A DNA stretch of 7,585 nt from Alphaproteobacteria bacterium (lineage in GTDB: Bacteria > Pseudomonadota > Alphaproteobacteria > Rhizobiales > Rhizobiaceae): the NCBI GenBank assembly GCA_017308345.1, contig JAFKFE010000362.1, positions 1 through 7,585 of the forward strand, read 5' to 3'. Below the pieces are notes generated by a model, which worked only from the letters and a program-made list of their open reading frames with translations, was not told the origin of the DNA and made no database searches. A program made the position numbers and the translations under genes. Each line of letters starts with the position of its first letter. Position 1 is the stretch's first letter. Of the stretch, positions 1-6,989 are shown piece by piece.

Positions 1-358
1 CCCGGGCGTCCTGGGTGTGCATGTCCAGGCAGAACGCGCACCCGTTGATCTGTGAGGCGCGGGTCTTCACCAGTTCCAGCAGGGCCGGCTCCAGGCCGCA
101 CGACTCGACGTAGGCGCCCAGACCGTACATCGTCTTAAGCGGCTCCGGGGTCAGCTTCACGAAGTCAGGATCGAATATCCGCCAGTCCTCCTTCGCGGCC
201 TTTGCGCGCCTAACTGCCGCGCCTGACAGGATTTCATCGCATGCCTCCACAACGCGGGCGAGCGTGGCCACCGGACGGGCATCGCCCGACCGTCTCGCTT
301 CCTCTTGCAGCCGATCCATCAACAATTCGGCGGTTACGGTTTCGTCTTGTTGGGTCAT
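1..358 (-). CDS. Third gene of the recombinase operon, fused in frame to an AhpD/carboxymuconolactone decarboxylase-like domain (3' end outside window)
   Basis: This frame starts at the ATG at 358 and stays open for 119 codons to the window edge. Its ATG overlaps the TGA of the 1140 aa recombinase as ATGA, so translational coupling is likely. Residues 1 to about 60 are charged and mostly helical (for example LARVVEACDEIL) and occupy the place of TnpC or GmtX in recombinase trios; I do not recognise the family from sequence alone. Residues from about 62 (FDPDFVKLTPEP onward) look like the start of a carboxymuconolactone decarboxylase/AhpD-like protein. E95, C107, C110 and H114 form the AhpD motif E-x11-C-x2-C-x3-H, with the typical run INGCAFCLDMHTQDAR. 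In that family the CxxC pair works in thiol peroxidase or gamma-carboxymuconolactone chemistry in the cytoplasm. Family members usually begin about 20 residues before this region, so the N-terminal 60 residues are foreign to it. The domain call is secure; whether a fused protein is made is uncertain. Confidence 0.75.
   Translation of the reverse strand, partial: MTQQDETVTAELLMDRLQEEARRSGDARPVATLARVVEACDEILSGAAVRRAKAAKEDWRIFDPDFVKLTPEPLKTMYGLGAYVESCGLEPALLELVKTRASQINGCAFCLDMHTQDAR
179..193 (-). promoter_or_regulatory. Perfect internal Shine-Dalgarno sequence lacking a proper start codon
   Basis: On the minus strand AAGGAGG (193 to 187) is followed by an 8-base spacer and then the in-frame codon ATA (178-176), exactly where the decarboxylase-like domain begins. 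The spacing is ideal for initiation, but ATA is not a normal start. The next conventional candidate, GTG within FVKLTP, is too far away at 26 bases. This may be the relic of the original ribosome binding site of the decarboxylase-like gene, with its ATG changed to ATA or lost at the element junction. It could also allow weak internal initiation. Chance occurrence within coding DNA cannot be excluded. Confidence 0.5.
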
Positions 359-3300
359 GCTGCGAACTCGATCTGGGGAACGGCCTTGGGCATACTGGCG
401 ATAGCTGCCCGGACTTCCTCGCGTACCTCTTCCAGAGCATGTCGGTCGAGCTTGACAGCTCCCTCAATGAGCTGCTGGAAGTCGGTCGGCTCGGGATAGC
501 GTTCGAGCAGGACATCGCCGATTTTGATAAAGGCGCCAGTTTCCTCACGGTCTGGAAGCGATGCCGTAAGCTCCGCAAGATTGTTGGCGCGCAGCACCGT
601 CTTCAGCAGCTTCTTAAAATGCGCCTCCACACCTTGGGGGACCTCCGCGATCGAGGCTGGCAGCAACCGCATTTCCTTCACCAACGTGTGGAAAAGCTCG
701 AATTCATGCACCTGGGCGAAGCCGTAACCGAGTGCCGCAGGATCGAACCCTGGCACGACGGGAAGCAGGAGATTGTCCGCCGTATTGCCGTCGGCAACGG
801 CCATCTCGCGCACTTCCTGGACCATTTTTTGGACTCTCAGCTCATTTGAGAGTTCCTCGCTCAGCCTGTTCTTGAATCGGCTCTCCGAACGCTGAATGGT
901 GCGCAAGGCGCGATCTTCCTTGCCCGTCTGAGCCTCTTTCTCTTCGATTGCCTGGCTGACTTCCCGGGCACGCGCCTCCGAGAGGCGCAGCTCTGCCATG
1001 AGGTTGTTGATGCGGTTCTGAATGCCAGGCAGGAACTTCGGTCCGGTGACACGGTAACGGCATCCGGAACAAGCGCGCTCGCGCCACACTGGCATGAAGC
1101 CGCCAGCCCCCTTCTCGCCACCCGTCGAGCACGACCCCCCTGGGCATATGCCGTGCAGAAAAATCTCGAACGGCGACAGATCCTGGCGCTTGCCGTACTC
1201 GCGGAGCATGCCGGCGCCGACGTGATTCTTTATGAAATCCGGAACAATGGCTTCCTGCGCATACTCCTCGATCGCATCCTTGTCCTGGGCCGCCAGCCTG
1301 TCATGAGCCTGGCTTCGCGCTTCCATCGCGGCCTGAACGCTGGTGTTGAGCTTCGCGCTACGGTAGCCGTTATAGTGCCATGTCATCATCGCCGTCGCAT
1401 GGCCGACCAAGTCTTGAACGATCTCGAGGCTGACGCCCGCCTCGAGCAGATTCGACACCATCGTGACGCGTATCGCATGCAAATCGAAAACTAGCTTGTC
1501 CTCGACAATGAGCGGATACTCAAAGCCCATCAGTCGGCTCACGTCGGCCTGGCTATGGCGCAGCAAGTCCTTCCAATAGCTCAGGACCTTCGCTCCGCTG
1601 ACCGCTAGACCCTGATTGTCGCCCGGTTCGCGAAACAGCGGATATATGTCCGGGAATAGCTCCGGATCGACACGAGTGAGCTCCTGGGTCCTGCGCTTTA
1701 TGGGCTTCGCGGTCCGGGTCACCGGATTGTACTTCGCCTGAAGTGCCAGCATTCGATCGAAGCCTTCGACGACCCCGGCATCGGTCCACGGGATTACGTA
1801 TGGAGCCCCCGTCTTGTTGCTCACGACCTTTTGGCCGAGGATTTTGCCGGACTTCTTCCCGGGCAGGTGAACGAGCTGAAGAAAGCAATCCTTGCGCCCC
1901 AATGTAGCTGCAGGATGGGGATTCGGGACCATTGTCATAGTCTTCCGGTCGATGATCTCTTCGTCGCCCTCTCCGCTGTCGACCCACCTTGCACCCTTGT
2001 GGCGCATGCCGGAGTTCAAAATGATATCGACCACGATCGCTTCGGCCGGCCAGAAAACATTCTCGTATTCCCCCGTTTCAGGGTTTCTGAGAGTGTGGTG
2101 GCATCGCTTGGGCCCGAGACTGCGCGCAAAGGCATAGTCGCCCTCGCGGTTCTTTCGGACGATGAGCTCCCATGCTTCGAGTTCCAGCGGGCGCCGGGGC
2201 GTGACATCGGCCTTCTTTCTGTAGCCTCCGCCAATTTTGTCCTGCTTGGTGTCGAAGGGGTTCGTAGCATTGAAACGATCGCGTTCCGCTGCGAGCGCGA
2301 ACCCTTGGCGCATCTTGGTGATCGCGCGATTGGGCAGGTCGGCGGGTTTGCCTTTGAAATACTGGTTCAGGAAATTCCAGAACGTATGGGTATTGCGGCC
2401 ACTCAAATCGTGAACGTGATCGGTTCGCGAAATCGACTGGAAGTCCTTGGGCGCCTCCTCAGGCTTGAGCGTCATCAGGTAGATGAGCCAGAAGTCGAGC
2501 GCATTTTCGATCAGGGTTATGGTTTTGTTCCCGTACCGGGGCAGCAGTTCCCGCAGCTGCGCGGCCCATGACTTTACGTGTGCCGGAACGACGGTGACGG
2601 GTCGCTTGAGCATCTTGGATGCTAGCTGGGTGTTGAAAGACGTCGGACTCAAAGTCCAGTTGAAGGCATCCACGCCAATAAGGGCGAGTCGAGCCGCGTT
2701 CACGAATAAATGCGCCTCACTGCGTCCATTGACGCTCTCTCCCGCGTACTCCACCGCGAGCTTGTAAACCGTATTGAGCGACGTCGACAGCATATTGGCC
2801 GTGCTCAGGCTTGGGATCTTCTCCTTGAAGGCAGCCATGGGATACCAGTTGAACGACTTCTGGCCTGCCTCCCAGGTGTTCCCGCAAAGCGCTGCCGTAG
2901 CGAACGCCTGAACCGATACGCCCGCCCCCGTGTTTCCCTTGCCCTGATGATAGCGGAAGACGGCGTCGGCGAAGTCCCGATGTTCCGCCGCGACCGACAT
3001 CCTGGCGACAAGGGGGGTGAACCGCGCCGGATACAGGTAGATGATCGTGGAAGAGTATTTGGCGGGCCAAACCCAAATCTTCCGCTTGGCCAGGAACTGG
3101 GAGAACCACCTTGGCGCGAACTTCCTCTTGGATCCGGCTTTCCCGACACGCTTCTCCTGCTTCTCCATGGCCCGCTCGGTGTCAGCCGCGAGCTGCTCCA
3201 GGAACGCAACCGAATCGTCGGCCTGCTGGACTCCGGCTCGAAGCGCCTCCCAGCCCACCTCGCTGTCTTGCGACACAAGCATCCAGTCGTCGATATTCTC

Positions 3301-3777
3301 ATGGTCGTCGACGATGGCTTCGATAATCGCCTTTTGTGCCTTCAGAGGCATCGCAAGGACCAGATCCAGAATCTTGCCTTCGCCGCGCTTCATGCGCTTT
3401 CGCGGCTGGCCGTCGGGTTTCAAATCAGGAATGAGATCGAGGTCCATCGCAGCTGCGGTGAGTGCGGATTTGCTGAAATGGGCATGCTTCTCGGCATTCT
3501 GCGTCAGCATGCCGAACAGCTGGTCCTCACGGTCGGCGGCATTGCCCACCCTAAAGCCCAGATTCCCCAGTTTTCGGACGATCTCCCCGTACGGCCGGAC
3601 GAGGAGATCTTTCAGTTCCGACCTGAGCTCCCGGTCGAATTCCTCCCAGAGCCGCTTGAGCTCGTCCGTGTCGGGCACGCGGAGAAGCACGATCCGGTCG
3701 GTGCCATTAAAGTAGCTGCCTGGCTCCTTGTCGGAGTACATTAGGTTGTCGTCGTTCCGGAATTCGAGATTCATCAT
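355..3777 (-). CDS. Large tyrosine recombinase/integrase, 1140 aa (TnpB- or GmtZ-like second recombinase of a trio)
   Basis: This is a DNA strand-transferase of the tyrosine recombinase superfamily, expected to act with the upstream recombinase in integration and excision of the element. The catalytic domain lies at about residues 575-815: R592 (in GMRHKGARW), H767 and R770 (LHAIR), H793 (VGH) and the likely nucleophile Y802 (WHYNGY). All these positions are occupied. A lysine in the beta-hairpin region, near K655, is plausible. The first 500 or so residues are an unusually long N-terminal region with no domain I can name. After the catalytic domain come C878, C883, C903 and C906 (C-x4-C-x19-C-x2-C), a possible zinc site, and then a charged coiled-coil stretch at about 920-990. 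Typical phage integrases have 300-450 residues, so this is a specialised large form. The start has two ATGs (3777 and 3774) behind a GGGGAG ribosome binding site. It begins 37 bases after the upstream recombinase gene and overlaps the third gene by four bases: one operon. The assignment to GmtZ or TnpB rests on layout and recall of those families. Confidence 0.88.
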   Translation of the reverse strand: MMNLEFRNDDNLMYSDKEPGSYFNGTDRIVLLRVPDTDELKRLWEEFDRELRSELKDLLVRPYGEIVRKLGNLGFRVGNAADREDQLFGMLTQNAEKHAHFSKSALTAAAMDLDLIPDLKPDGQPRKRMKRGEGKILDLVLAMPLKAQKAIIEAIVDDHENIDDWMLVSQDSEVGWEALRAGVQQADDSVAFLEQLAADTERAMEKQEKRVGKAGSKRKFAPRWFSQFLAKRKIWVWPAKYSSTIIYLYPARFTPLVARMSVAAEHRDFADAVFRYHQGKGNTGAGVSVQAFATAALCGNTWEAGQKSFNWYPMAAFKEKIPSLSTANMLSTSLNTVYKLAVEYAGESVNGRSEAHLFVNAARLALIGVDAFNWTLSPTSFNTQLASKMLKRPVTVVPAHVKSWAAQLRELLPRYGNKTITLIENALDFWLIYLMTLKPEEAPKDFQSISRTDHVHDLSGRNTHTFWNFLNQYFKGKPADLPNRAITKMRQGFALAAERDRFNATNPFDTKQDKIGGGYRKKADVTPRRPLELEAWELIVRKNREGDYAFARSLGPKRCHHTLRNPETGEYENVFWPAEAIVVDIILNSGMRHKGARWVDSGEGDEEIIDRKTMTMVPNPHPAATLGRKDCFLQLVHLPGKKSGKILGQKVVSNKTGAPYVIPWTDAGVVEGFDRMLALQAKYNPVTRTAKPIKRRTQELTRVDPELFPDIYPLFREPGDNQGLAVSGAKVLSYWKDLLRHSQADVSRLMGFEYPLIVEDKLVFDLHAIRVTMVSNLLEAGVSLEIVQDLVGHATAMMTWHYNGYRSAKLNTSVQAAMEARSQAHDRLAAQDKDAIEEYAQEAIVPDFIKNHVGAGMLREYGKRQDLSPFEIFLHGICPGGSCSTGGEKGAGGFMPVWRERACSGCRYRVTGPKFLPGIQNRINNLMAELRLSEARAREVSQAIEEKEAQTGKEDRALRTIQRSESRFKNRLSEELSNELRVQKMVQEVREMAVADGNTADNLLLPVVPGFDPAALGYGFAQVHEFELFHTLVKEMRLLPASIAEVPQGVEAHFKKLLKTVLRANNLAELTASLPDREETGAFIKIGDVLLERYPEPTDFQQLIEGAVKLDRHALEEVREEVRAAIASMPKAVPQIEFAA

Positions 3778-3814
3778 TCAGTCTCCCCATTGTCGTTGAT
3801 TTGCAGATTCGGTT

Positions 3815-5275
3815 TCACGCGAGCTCTGCGGTGCGTTTGCTGACCGTGTTCATCGCGTCGAAAATGTCTGTCGGGTTCTTTCCGTATTCCCGCTGGCTCT
3901 CGATACTTTTGTGCCTGAGCATCAGCTGGACGATGTCCTCCGGGAGTCCGAGGACATTTCGAGCGTACCACTTGTAGTAGTGGCGCATGCCATGCAGCGA
4001 GGCGCCCGGCGAGTACGGTTCGATGCCTGCCCGGACACAGGCTCGCCCGAACGCCTTCTCGACGTTCGAGATCTGCAGCGGCTCTCCGAGGTAGTTCCGG
4101 TTGACAGCGTTGACGAACAGATACGGGTGCGAGCTCTTGGCGGCGCCTATGTCGGCATGCAACGCGCGAATTCTGTCAAGCAGTCGAGCGAACTCCGCGG
4201 CGCGCTTCCTGCAGGTCCACGTGCCGTGGCTGACCAGCCACTCGGCGTTGAAGGTCGTCATGCCCTTCCAGCCGGCCTCGAAGTCTCCCTCGGCTTCAGG
4301 GCGCGGCTTGAGACCGCGTTCGGCAAGGTAGTCGGTACGCGACTGGATCGCGCGCCTTGAATCGAAATGGCCCACATATTCGGATTTCCGGGGATCCGCG
4401 AAGATCGCGACGGGACCAACAAGGTCCGTGCGGAAGAGCTTTCGCGCGTCGGATGGGCTGAGGAAGTCGCAGAACCACATGTTCAGCGCCTCCGATATTC
4501 GGGGACCGACGTATGCCAGCAGTATCCAGAGCGCCTTCAGCATGAAGTTTCGTTCGCGGTCGATGATGGCATCGATTTCTTCGCAGGAGAGCGTGGTGGT
4601 GTTGCCGTTCTTCGGGACGTTCGCGTGGGCCGCGATGCGTCTCAATGCGGACGGCGGGGCAACGACCAGATCTTCACCCAGGACCATGTGCCAACGCTCC
4701 CGGTCGGCCTCGAGATGCTTCAAGAAGTCGTCGGGCGCGGACGATCGCTTGACCGTCGTCCAGATGTCGGACGACGACCTGAAAGCAGCGCCCATGACGG
4801 ATGCCTTGCCCGTGAAGTCTCGGCAGAAGTTGGCGAACGCTAGAAGGTCGCGAAATTCGGTTTGTACCCACCCCCAACGGACGGGCTTCCAATGAGTGAA
4901 CCGCCGCAGGGACGGGTCCTTGGGGTTCTCCGCCCTTGCACGGAGATATGCCCAGACCACGCAGTCGATCATGCCTTCCAAGTCCCGCCCTTCGCCGACC
5001 GTCAACTGCGTGAATTCATGAAGCCGCCCCACTGCGTTGAGCTTTCGCCGAATGTCCGCGGTGGGGACGTAGGTGTTGATCAGGTTCCGCACCCAGCCCA
5101 GCGTCTCGTCCGGGACGACGACTTGGCCGCTCGCGAACCGGATGGCCAGGACAGGGTGCATTACCCGGTCGGGCCTGCTCGGCGCTTCGTCAGCGAAGAC
5201 ATCCCGGTACAAAGAGACGGGCACGTCGAAAACAAAGAACCCTGGCTCGCAGCTGTCGACTTCGAACTGGTCCAT
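3815..5275 (-). CDS. Tyrosine recombinase, 486 aa (TnpA- or GmtY-like first recombinase of a trio)
   Basis: This is a site-specific DNA recombinase of the tyrosine (phage integrase) superfamily and the first gene of the minus-strand operon. Counting from the chosen start, the C-terminal catalytic domain spans about residues 235-475: R259 (GPRISEAL), a plausible hairpin lysine at K297 (DPRKSEY), H428 and R431 (HGMRHYYKW), H455 (LMLRHKS) and nucleophile Y464 (QREYGK). Residues 60-220 are the likely core-binding domain, seen as helical, Arg- and Trp-rich sequence. The frame is open up to an ATG at 5596, but that would extend it through the promoter and repeats. The ATG at 5275 has an AGGCAGGA ribosome binding site just upstream and begins a typical N-terminus (MDQFEVDSCE), so I chose it. 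The 1140 aa recombinase gene follows after 37 bases. The catalytic set is complete, so the enzyme is probably active; target site and element ends are unknown. Confidence 0.9.
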   Translation of the reverse strand: MDQFEVDSCEPGFFVFDVPVSLYRDVFADEAPSRPDRVMHPVLAIRFASGQVVVPDETLGWVRNLINTYVPTADIRRKLNAVGRLHEFTQLTVGEGRDLEGMIDCVVWAYLRARAENPKDPSLRRFTHWKPVRWGWVQTEFRDLLAFANFCRDFTGKASVMGAAFRSSSDIWTTVKRSSAPDDFLKHLEADRERWHMVLGEDLVVAPPSALRRIAAHANVPKNGNTTTLSCEEIDAIIDRERNFMLKALWILLAYVGPRISEALNMWFCDFLSPSDARKLFRTDLVGPVAIFADPRKSEYVGHFDSRRAIQSRTDYLAERGLKPRPEAEGDFEAGWKGMTTFNAEWLVSHGTWTCRKRAAEFARLLDRIRALHADIGAAKSSHPYLFVNAVNRNYLGEPLQISNVEKAFGRACVRAGIEPYSPGASLHGMRHYYKWYARNVLGLPEDIVQLMLRHKSIESQREYGKNPTDIFDAMNTVSKRTAELA

Positions 5276-5323
5276 GCGGTCCTGCCTGATTGATTGTCGG
5301 ACAGGAGCGTTACGGCGCCAGGA

Positions 5324-5371
5324 CTTAAGGAATGACCGGCTAACACGCTTAAGGAATCGTCGGCTTACGTC
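5324..5371. repeat. Two direct repeats with 24-bp period in the recombinase leader
   Basis: CTTAAGGAAT occurs identically at 5324-5333 and 5348-5357. The following bases are also alike (GACCGGCTAAC against CGTCGGCTTAC). The period is 24 bases, a little over two helical turns, so bound proteins would sit on nearly the same DNA face. The repeat lies in the leader of the recombinase operon, 50-100 bases from its start codon. Candidate roles are recombinase arm-type binding sites, part of an attachment site, or an operator for autoregulation. Confidence 0.5.
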
Positions 5372-5375
5372 GTAA
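5365..5375. repeat. Short perfect inverted repeat TTACG-T-CGTAA
   Basis: The two 5-base arms are perfect and separated by one base. The same pentamer recurs nearby as TTACG at 5310-5314 and as CGTAA at 5422-5426. Four copies within about 120 bases are more than expected by chance (roughly 0.2 for both strands). It overlaps the end of the second 24-bp direct repeat, so both may belong to one protein-binding array. Confidence 0.35.
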
Positions 5376-5431
5376 ACGAGCCCTTGATGCAGGCCCAGAC
5401 ACCGAGACGCGCCAGTATTTCCGTAAGCGAT

Positions 5432-5444
5432 GTCTAAATTAGAC
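5432..5444. promoter_or_regulatory. 13-bp palindrome, candidate operator
   Basis: GTCTAA and TTAGAC are perfect inverted arms around a single central A. The palindrome covers the predicted -10 box of the recombinase promoter, so a bound dimer would block RNA polymerase. It also lies in the region facing the divergent methyltransferase and could coordinate both directions. The binding protein is unknown; none of the genes in the window is an obvious repressor. Confidence 0.4.
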
Positions 5445-5467
5445 TGAGGCGCGTTCCCATACGTCAA
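5438..5467 (-). promoter_or_regulatory. Predicted sigma70-like promoter of the recombinase operon
   Basis: Read on the minus strand, TTGACG (5467-5462) is a five-of-six match to the -35 consensus. After an 18-base spacer, TCTAAT (5443-5438) is a five-of-six match to the -10 consensus. Transcription would start near 5431, giving a leader of about 155 bases before the ATG at 5275. The -10 box lies inside a perfect palindrome, which suggests repression by a dimeric protein. This is a prediction from consensus matching only. Confidence 0.5.
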
Positions 5468-5626
5468 CAAGCCAAATGAAATGCATCTACTTCTTTTTAA
5501 CTCTCCGACGCCAAACGAAGGCTTCCAGTCGGGGGTAGCATCTTGATGTTCTTCGAAGTCGCCGAATCTGGCGGCAGCAGCTTGGCCGCAAGTCATGCCG
5601 GGCTAGACTTGCAATCTGGCTGCTCC

Positions 5627-6859
5627 ATGAAAGTAGTAGAGCTCTACGCGGGAGCGGGTGGCATGTCCCTGGGACTGCGGAGGGCCGGATTCGATGTGAT
5701 TCGTGCCTACGATCACATGCAATGCGCTGTCGATGTCTATAACCGGAATCTCGGTTACCACTCTATCCGCGCGGACCTCGGCGACGTTGCTTCCATCGCG
5801 CCGGAGATTTCGAAACTTCGTCCAGACATGATCGCCGGGGGACCGCCTTGCCAGGATTTCTCTCCGGCAGGCGCCAGGATCGAGGGCGAGCGCGCAAACC
5901 ACACCCGGACCTTCGCGCTATATGTCTGCTCGGCCGGCCCCAGATGGTTCATGATGGAGAACGTTCAGCGTGCGCGGAATTCCGCTGCCTGGGCGGATGC
6001 CCGCGAGATGCTCAAGAACGCAGGATACGGGCTGACGCAACTGGTCGTGAACGCGGCTCGATACGGCGTGCCGCAAAAGCGACAGCGCCTCATCGTCGTG
6101 GGACGTCGCGGCGAGAGGGACGGCTTCCTGCTCGGCTCCTTGCAGCAGGCCGCATCGCCGGAGCCGATGCCCTTGAGAGAAGTGTTCGGCGACCGGTTCG
6201 GCAATCACGTCTACAACCACCCGCGCACGCCGGGACGACGGGGCGTTTGGTCTGTCGACGAGCCATCCCCGACGATACGAAACGCGCGAAGGCCGCAGCC
6301 AGCGAGCTACGAGCCTCACCCGAACGATTCCAACTACGAAGAGGTGACCGCAGGGCTCTACTTCCGCCCGTTCCACGACGGACGGGGCGTCTACTCGCTG
6401 GACGAACCCGCGCCCTCTATTGTCCGGACCTCCCGCGAACAGCAGGATACGTCGCTCATCCAGGGTTTCCCGGCGGAGTGGGACTGGAGCGGCTGCCTGA
6501 GCAGAGACATCGATCAGATGATCGCGAACGCGGTGCCAGCCCCGATGGCCGCAGCGCTCGGCAGGGAAATCCTGCGACGGGAACGGGGAGAGACCAGTCC
6601 CGAGATGCCGGGAAACTTCGGTCAGTGGCTCGCCAAGAAGAAGGGAATGGTTCCCCAGATGGTCGCGAACACAAAATGGCGCGTCAAGCGGGCCCGCCAG
6701 CTGCTCGGCGGACGTGATCTTCAATGCCTGGGTGCGGAGTCCCATGCGCTGGAGGCGGCTTTCGAGCGAGAGGGCCTCTCGGCGGGGAAGCGATCTGAGA
6801 TCAGGCGGGCTCTGAGGGAGTTCCGGAAGTGGCAGGAAGAGATGCAGGCGGGTGCCTGA
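5627..6859 (+). CDS. DNA (cytosine-5) methyltransferase, 410 aa
   Basis: The product transfers the methyl group of S-adenosylmethionine to carbon 5 of cytosine in a specific DNA sequence. Motif I (ELYAGAGGMSLGL, residues 5-17) binds the cofactor. Motif IV GGPPCQDFSPAG carries the catalytic C75. Motif VI is ENV (111-113), motif VIII is QKRQRLIVVGRR (150-161), motif IX-like sequence is PSIVRTSREQ (263-272) and motif X is ANAVPAPMAAALG (300-312, usually GNAVP). The target-recognition region lies at about 165-260. An extension of about 80 charged residues follows motif X. I chose the ATG at 5627 because these enzymes usually begin right at motif I. The frame is open upstream, and TTG 5543 or ATG 5546 behind GGGGG would add 27-28 residues and is a real alternative. 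It is divergent from the recombinase operon, with no endonuclease or Vsr gene visible here. It is probably cargo of the element, either a solitary methylase or half of a modification-linked defence system. The recognition sequence cannot be read from the protein. Confidence 0.93.
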   Translation: MKVVELYAGAGGMSLGLRRAGFDVIRAYDHMQCAVDVYNRNLGYHSIRADLGDVASIAPEISKLRPDMIAGGPPCQDFSPAGARIEGERANHTRTFALYVCSAGPRWFMMENVQRARNSAAWADAREMLKNAGYGLTQLVVNAARYGVPQKRQRLIVVGRRGERDGFLLGSLQQAASPEPMPLREVFGDRFGNHVYNHPRTPGRRGVWSVDEPSPTIRNARRPQPASYEPHPNDSNYEEVTAGLYFRPFHDGRGVYSLDEPAPSIVRTSREQQDTSLIQGFPAEWDWSGCLSRDIDQMIANAVPAPMAAALGREILRRERGETSPEMPGNFGQWLAKKKGMVPQMVANTKWRVKRARQLLGGRDLQCLGAESHALEAAFEREGLSAGKRSEIRRALREFRKWQEEMQAGA

Positions 6860-6870
6860 CAGCGGCCCGT

Positions 6871-6890
6871 GATCCGACCCACATCGGATC
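6871..6890. terminator. Hairpin just after the methyltransferase gene
   Basis: GATCCGA and TCGGATC form a perfect 7-bp stem around a 6-base loop, starting 11 bases after the methyltransferase stop codon. No T-run follows, so it is not a textbook intrinsic terminator. A weaker second stem (GTCGG/CCGAC, 6912-6929) lies downstream. It could stabilise the 3' end of the methyltransferase message, terminate weakly, or be a binding site before the next gene. Confidence 0.4.
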
Positions 6891-6989
6891 GCCTCACTGC
6901 CCAAGCGAATGGTCGGATAAAGCCCCGACAACTATTTCTCAAATGTTTGACGATATTCACGGCCTTCTCGCCACCCAATGGAAGACCGG

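Larger units (their letters stand above)
5276..5626. other. Divergent intergenic control region between recombinase operon and methyltransferase
   Basis: These roughly 350 bases lie between the recombinase start and the likely methyltransferase start, and I see no gene in them that I can support. They contain the recombinase promoter, a palindrome over its -10 box, a 24-bp-period direct repeat and four TTACG/CGTAA motifs, each listed separately or described in the findings. The stretch 5445-5545 is comparatively AT-rich, with a pyrimidine run near 5490. I see no convincing sigma70 promoter on the plus strand for the methyltransferase. In Tn554-like elements the attachment site lies close to the first recombinase gene, so this region is also where an element end could sit. 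Confidence 0.6.

Noticed and set aside
241..849. 202 aa open frame on the plus strand
   Set aside because: It is opposite the end of the large recombinase and the third gene, both of which have better support; no ribosome binding site or domain was seen.
1831..2571. 246 aa open frame on the plus strand
   Set aside because: It is the antisense of the recombinase central region, without any protein features of its own.
2710..3744. 344 aa open frame on the plus strand
   Set aside because: It lies wholly opposite the large recombinase, has no recognisable domain and reads as low-complexity Arg/Leu/Pro sequence, typical of an antisense shadow in GC-rich DNA.
5276..5596. Longer N-terminus of the first recombinase, starting at 5596
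   Set aside because: The extra 107 residues would cross the predicted promoter, palindrome and repeats and overlap the methyltransferase leader. The ATG at 5275 has a good ribosome binding site.
5918..6931. 337 aa open frame on the minus strand
   Set aside because: It is opposite the methyltransferase, whose motifs are unmistakable. The antisense product has no domain and is an artefact of high GC.
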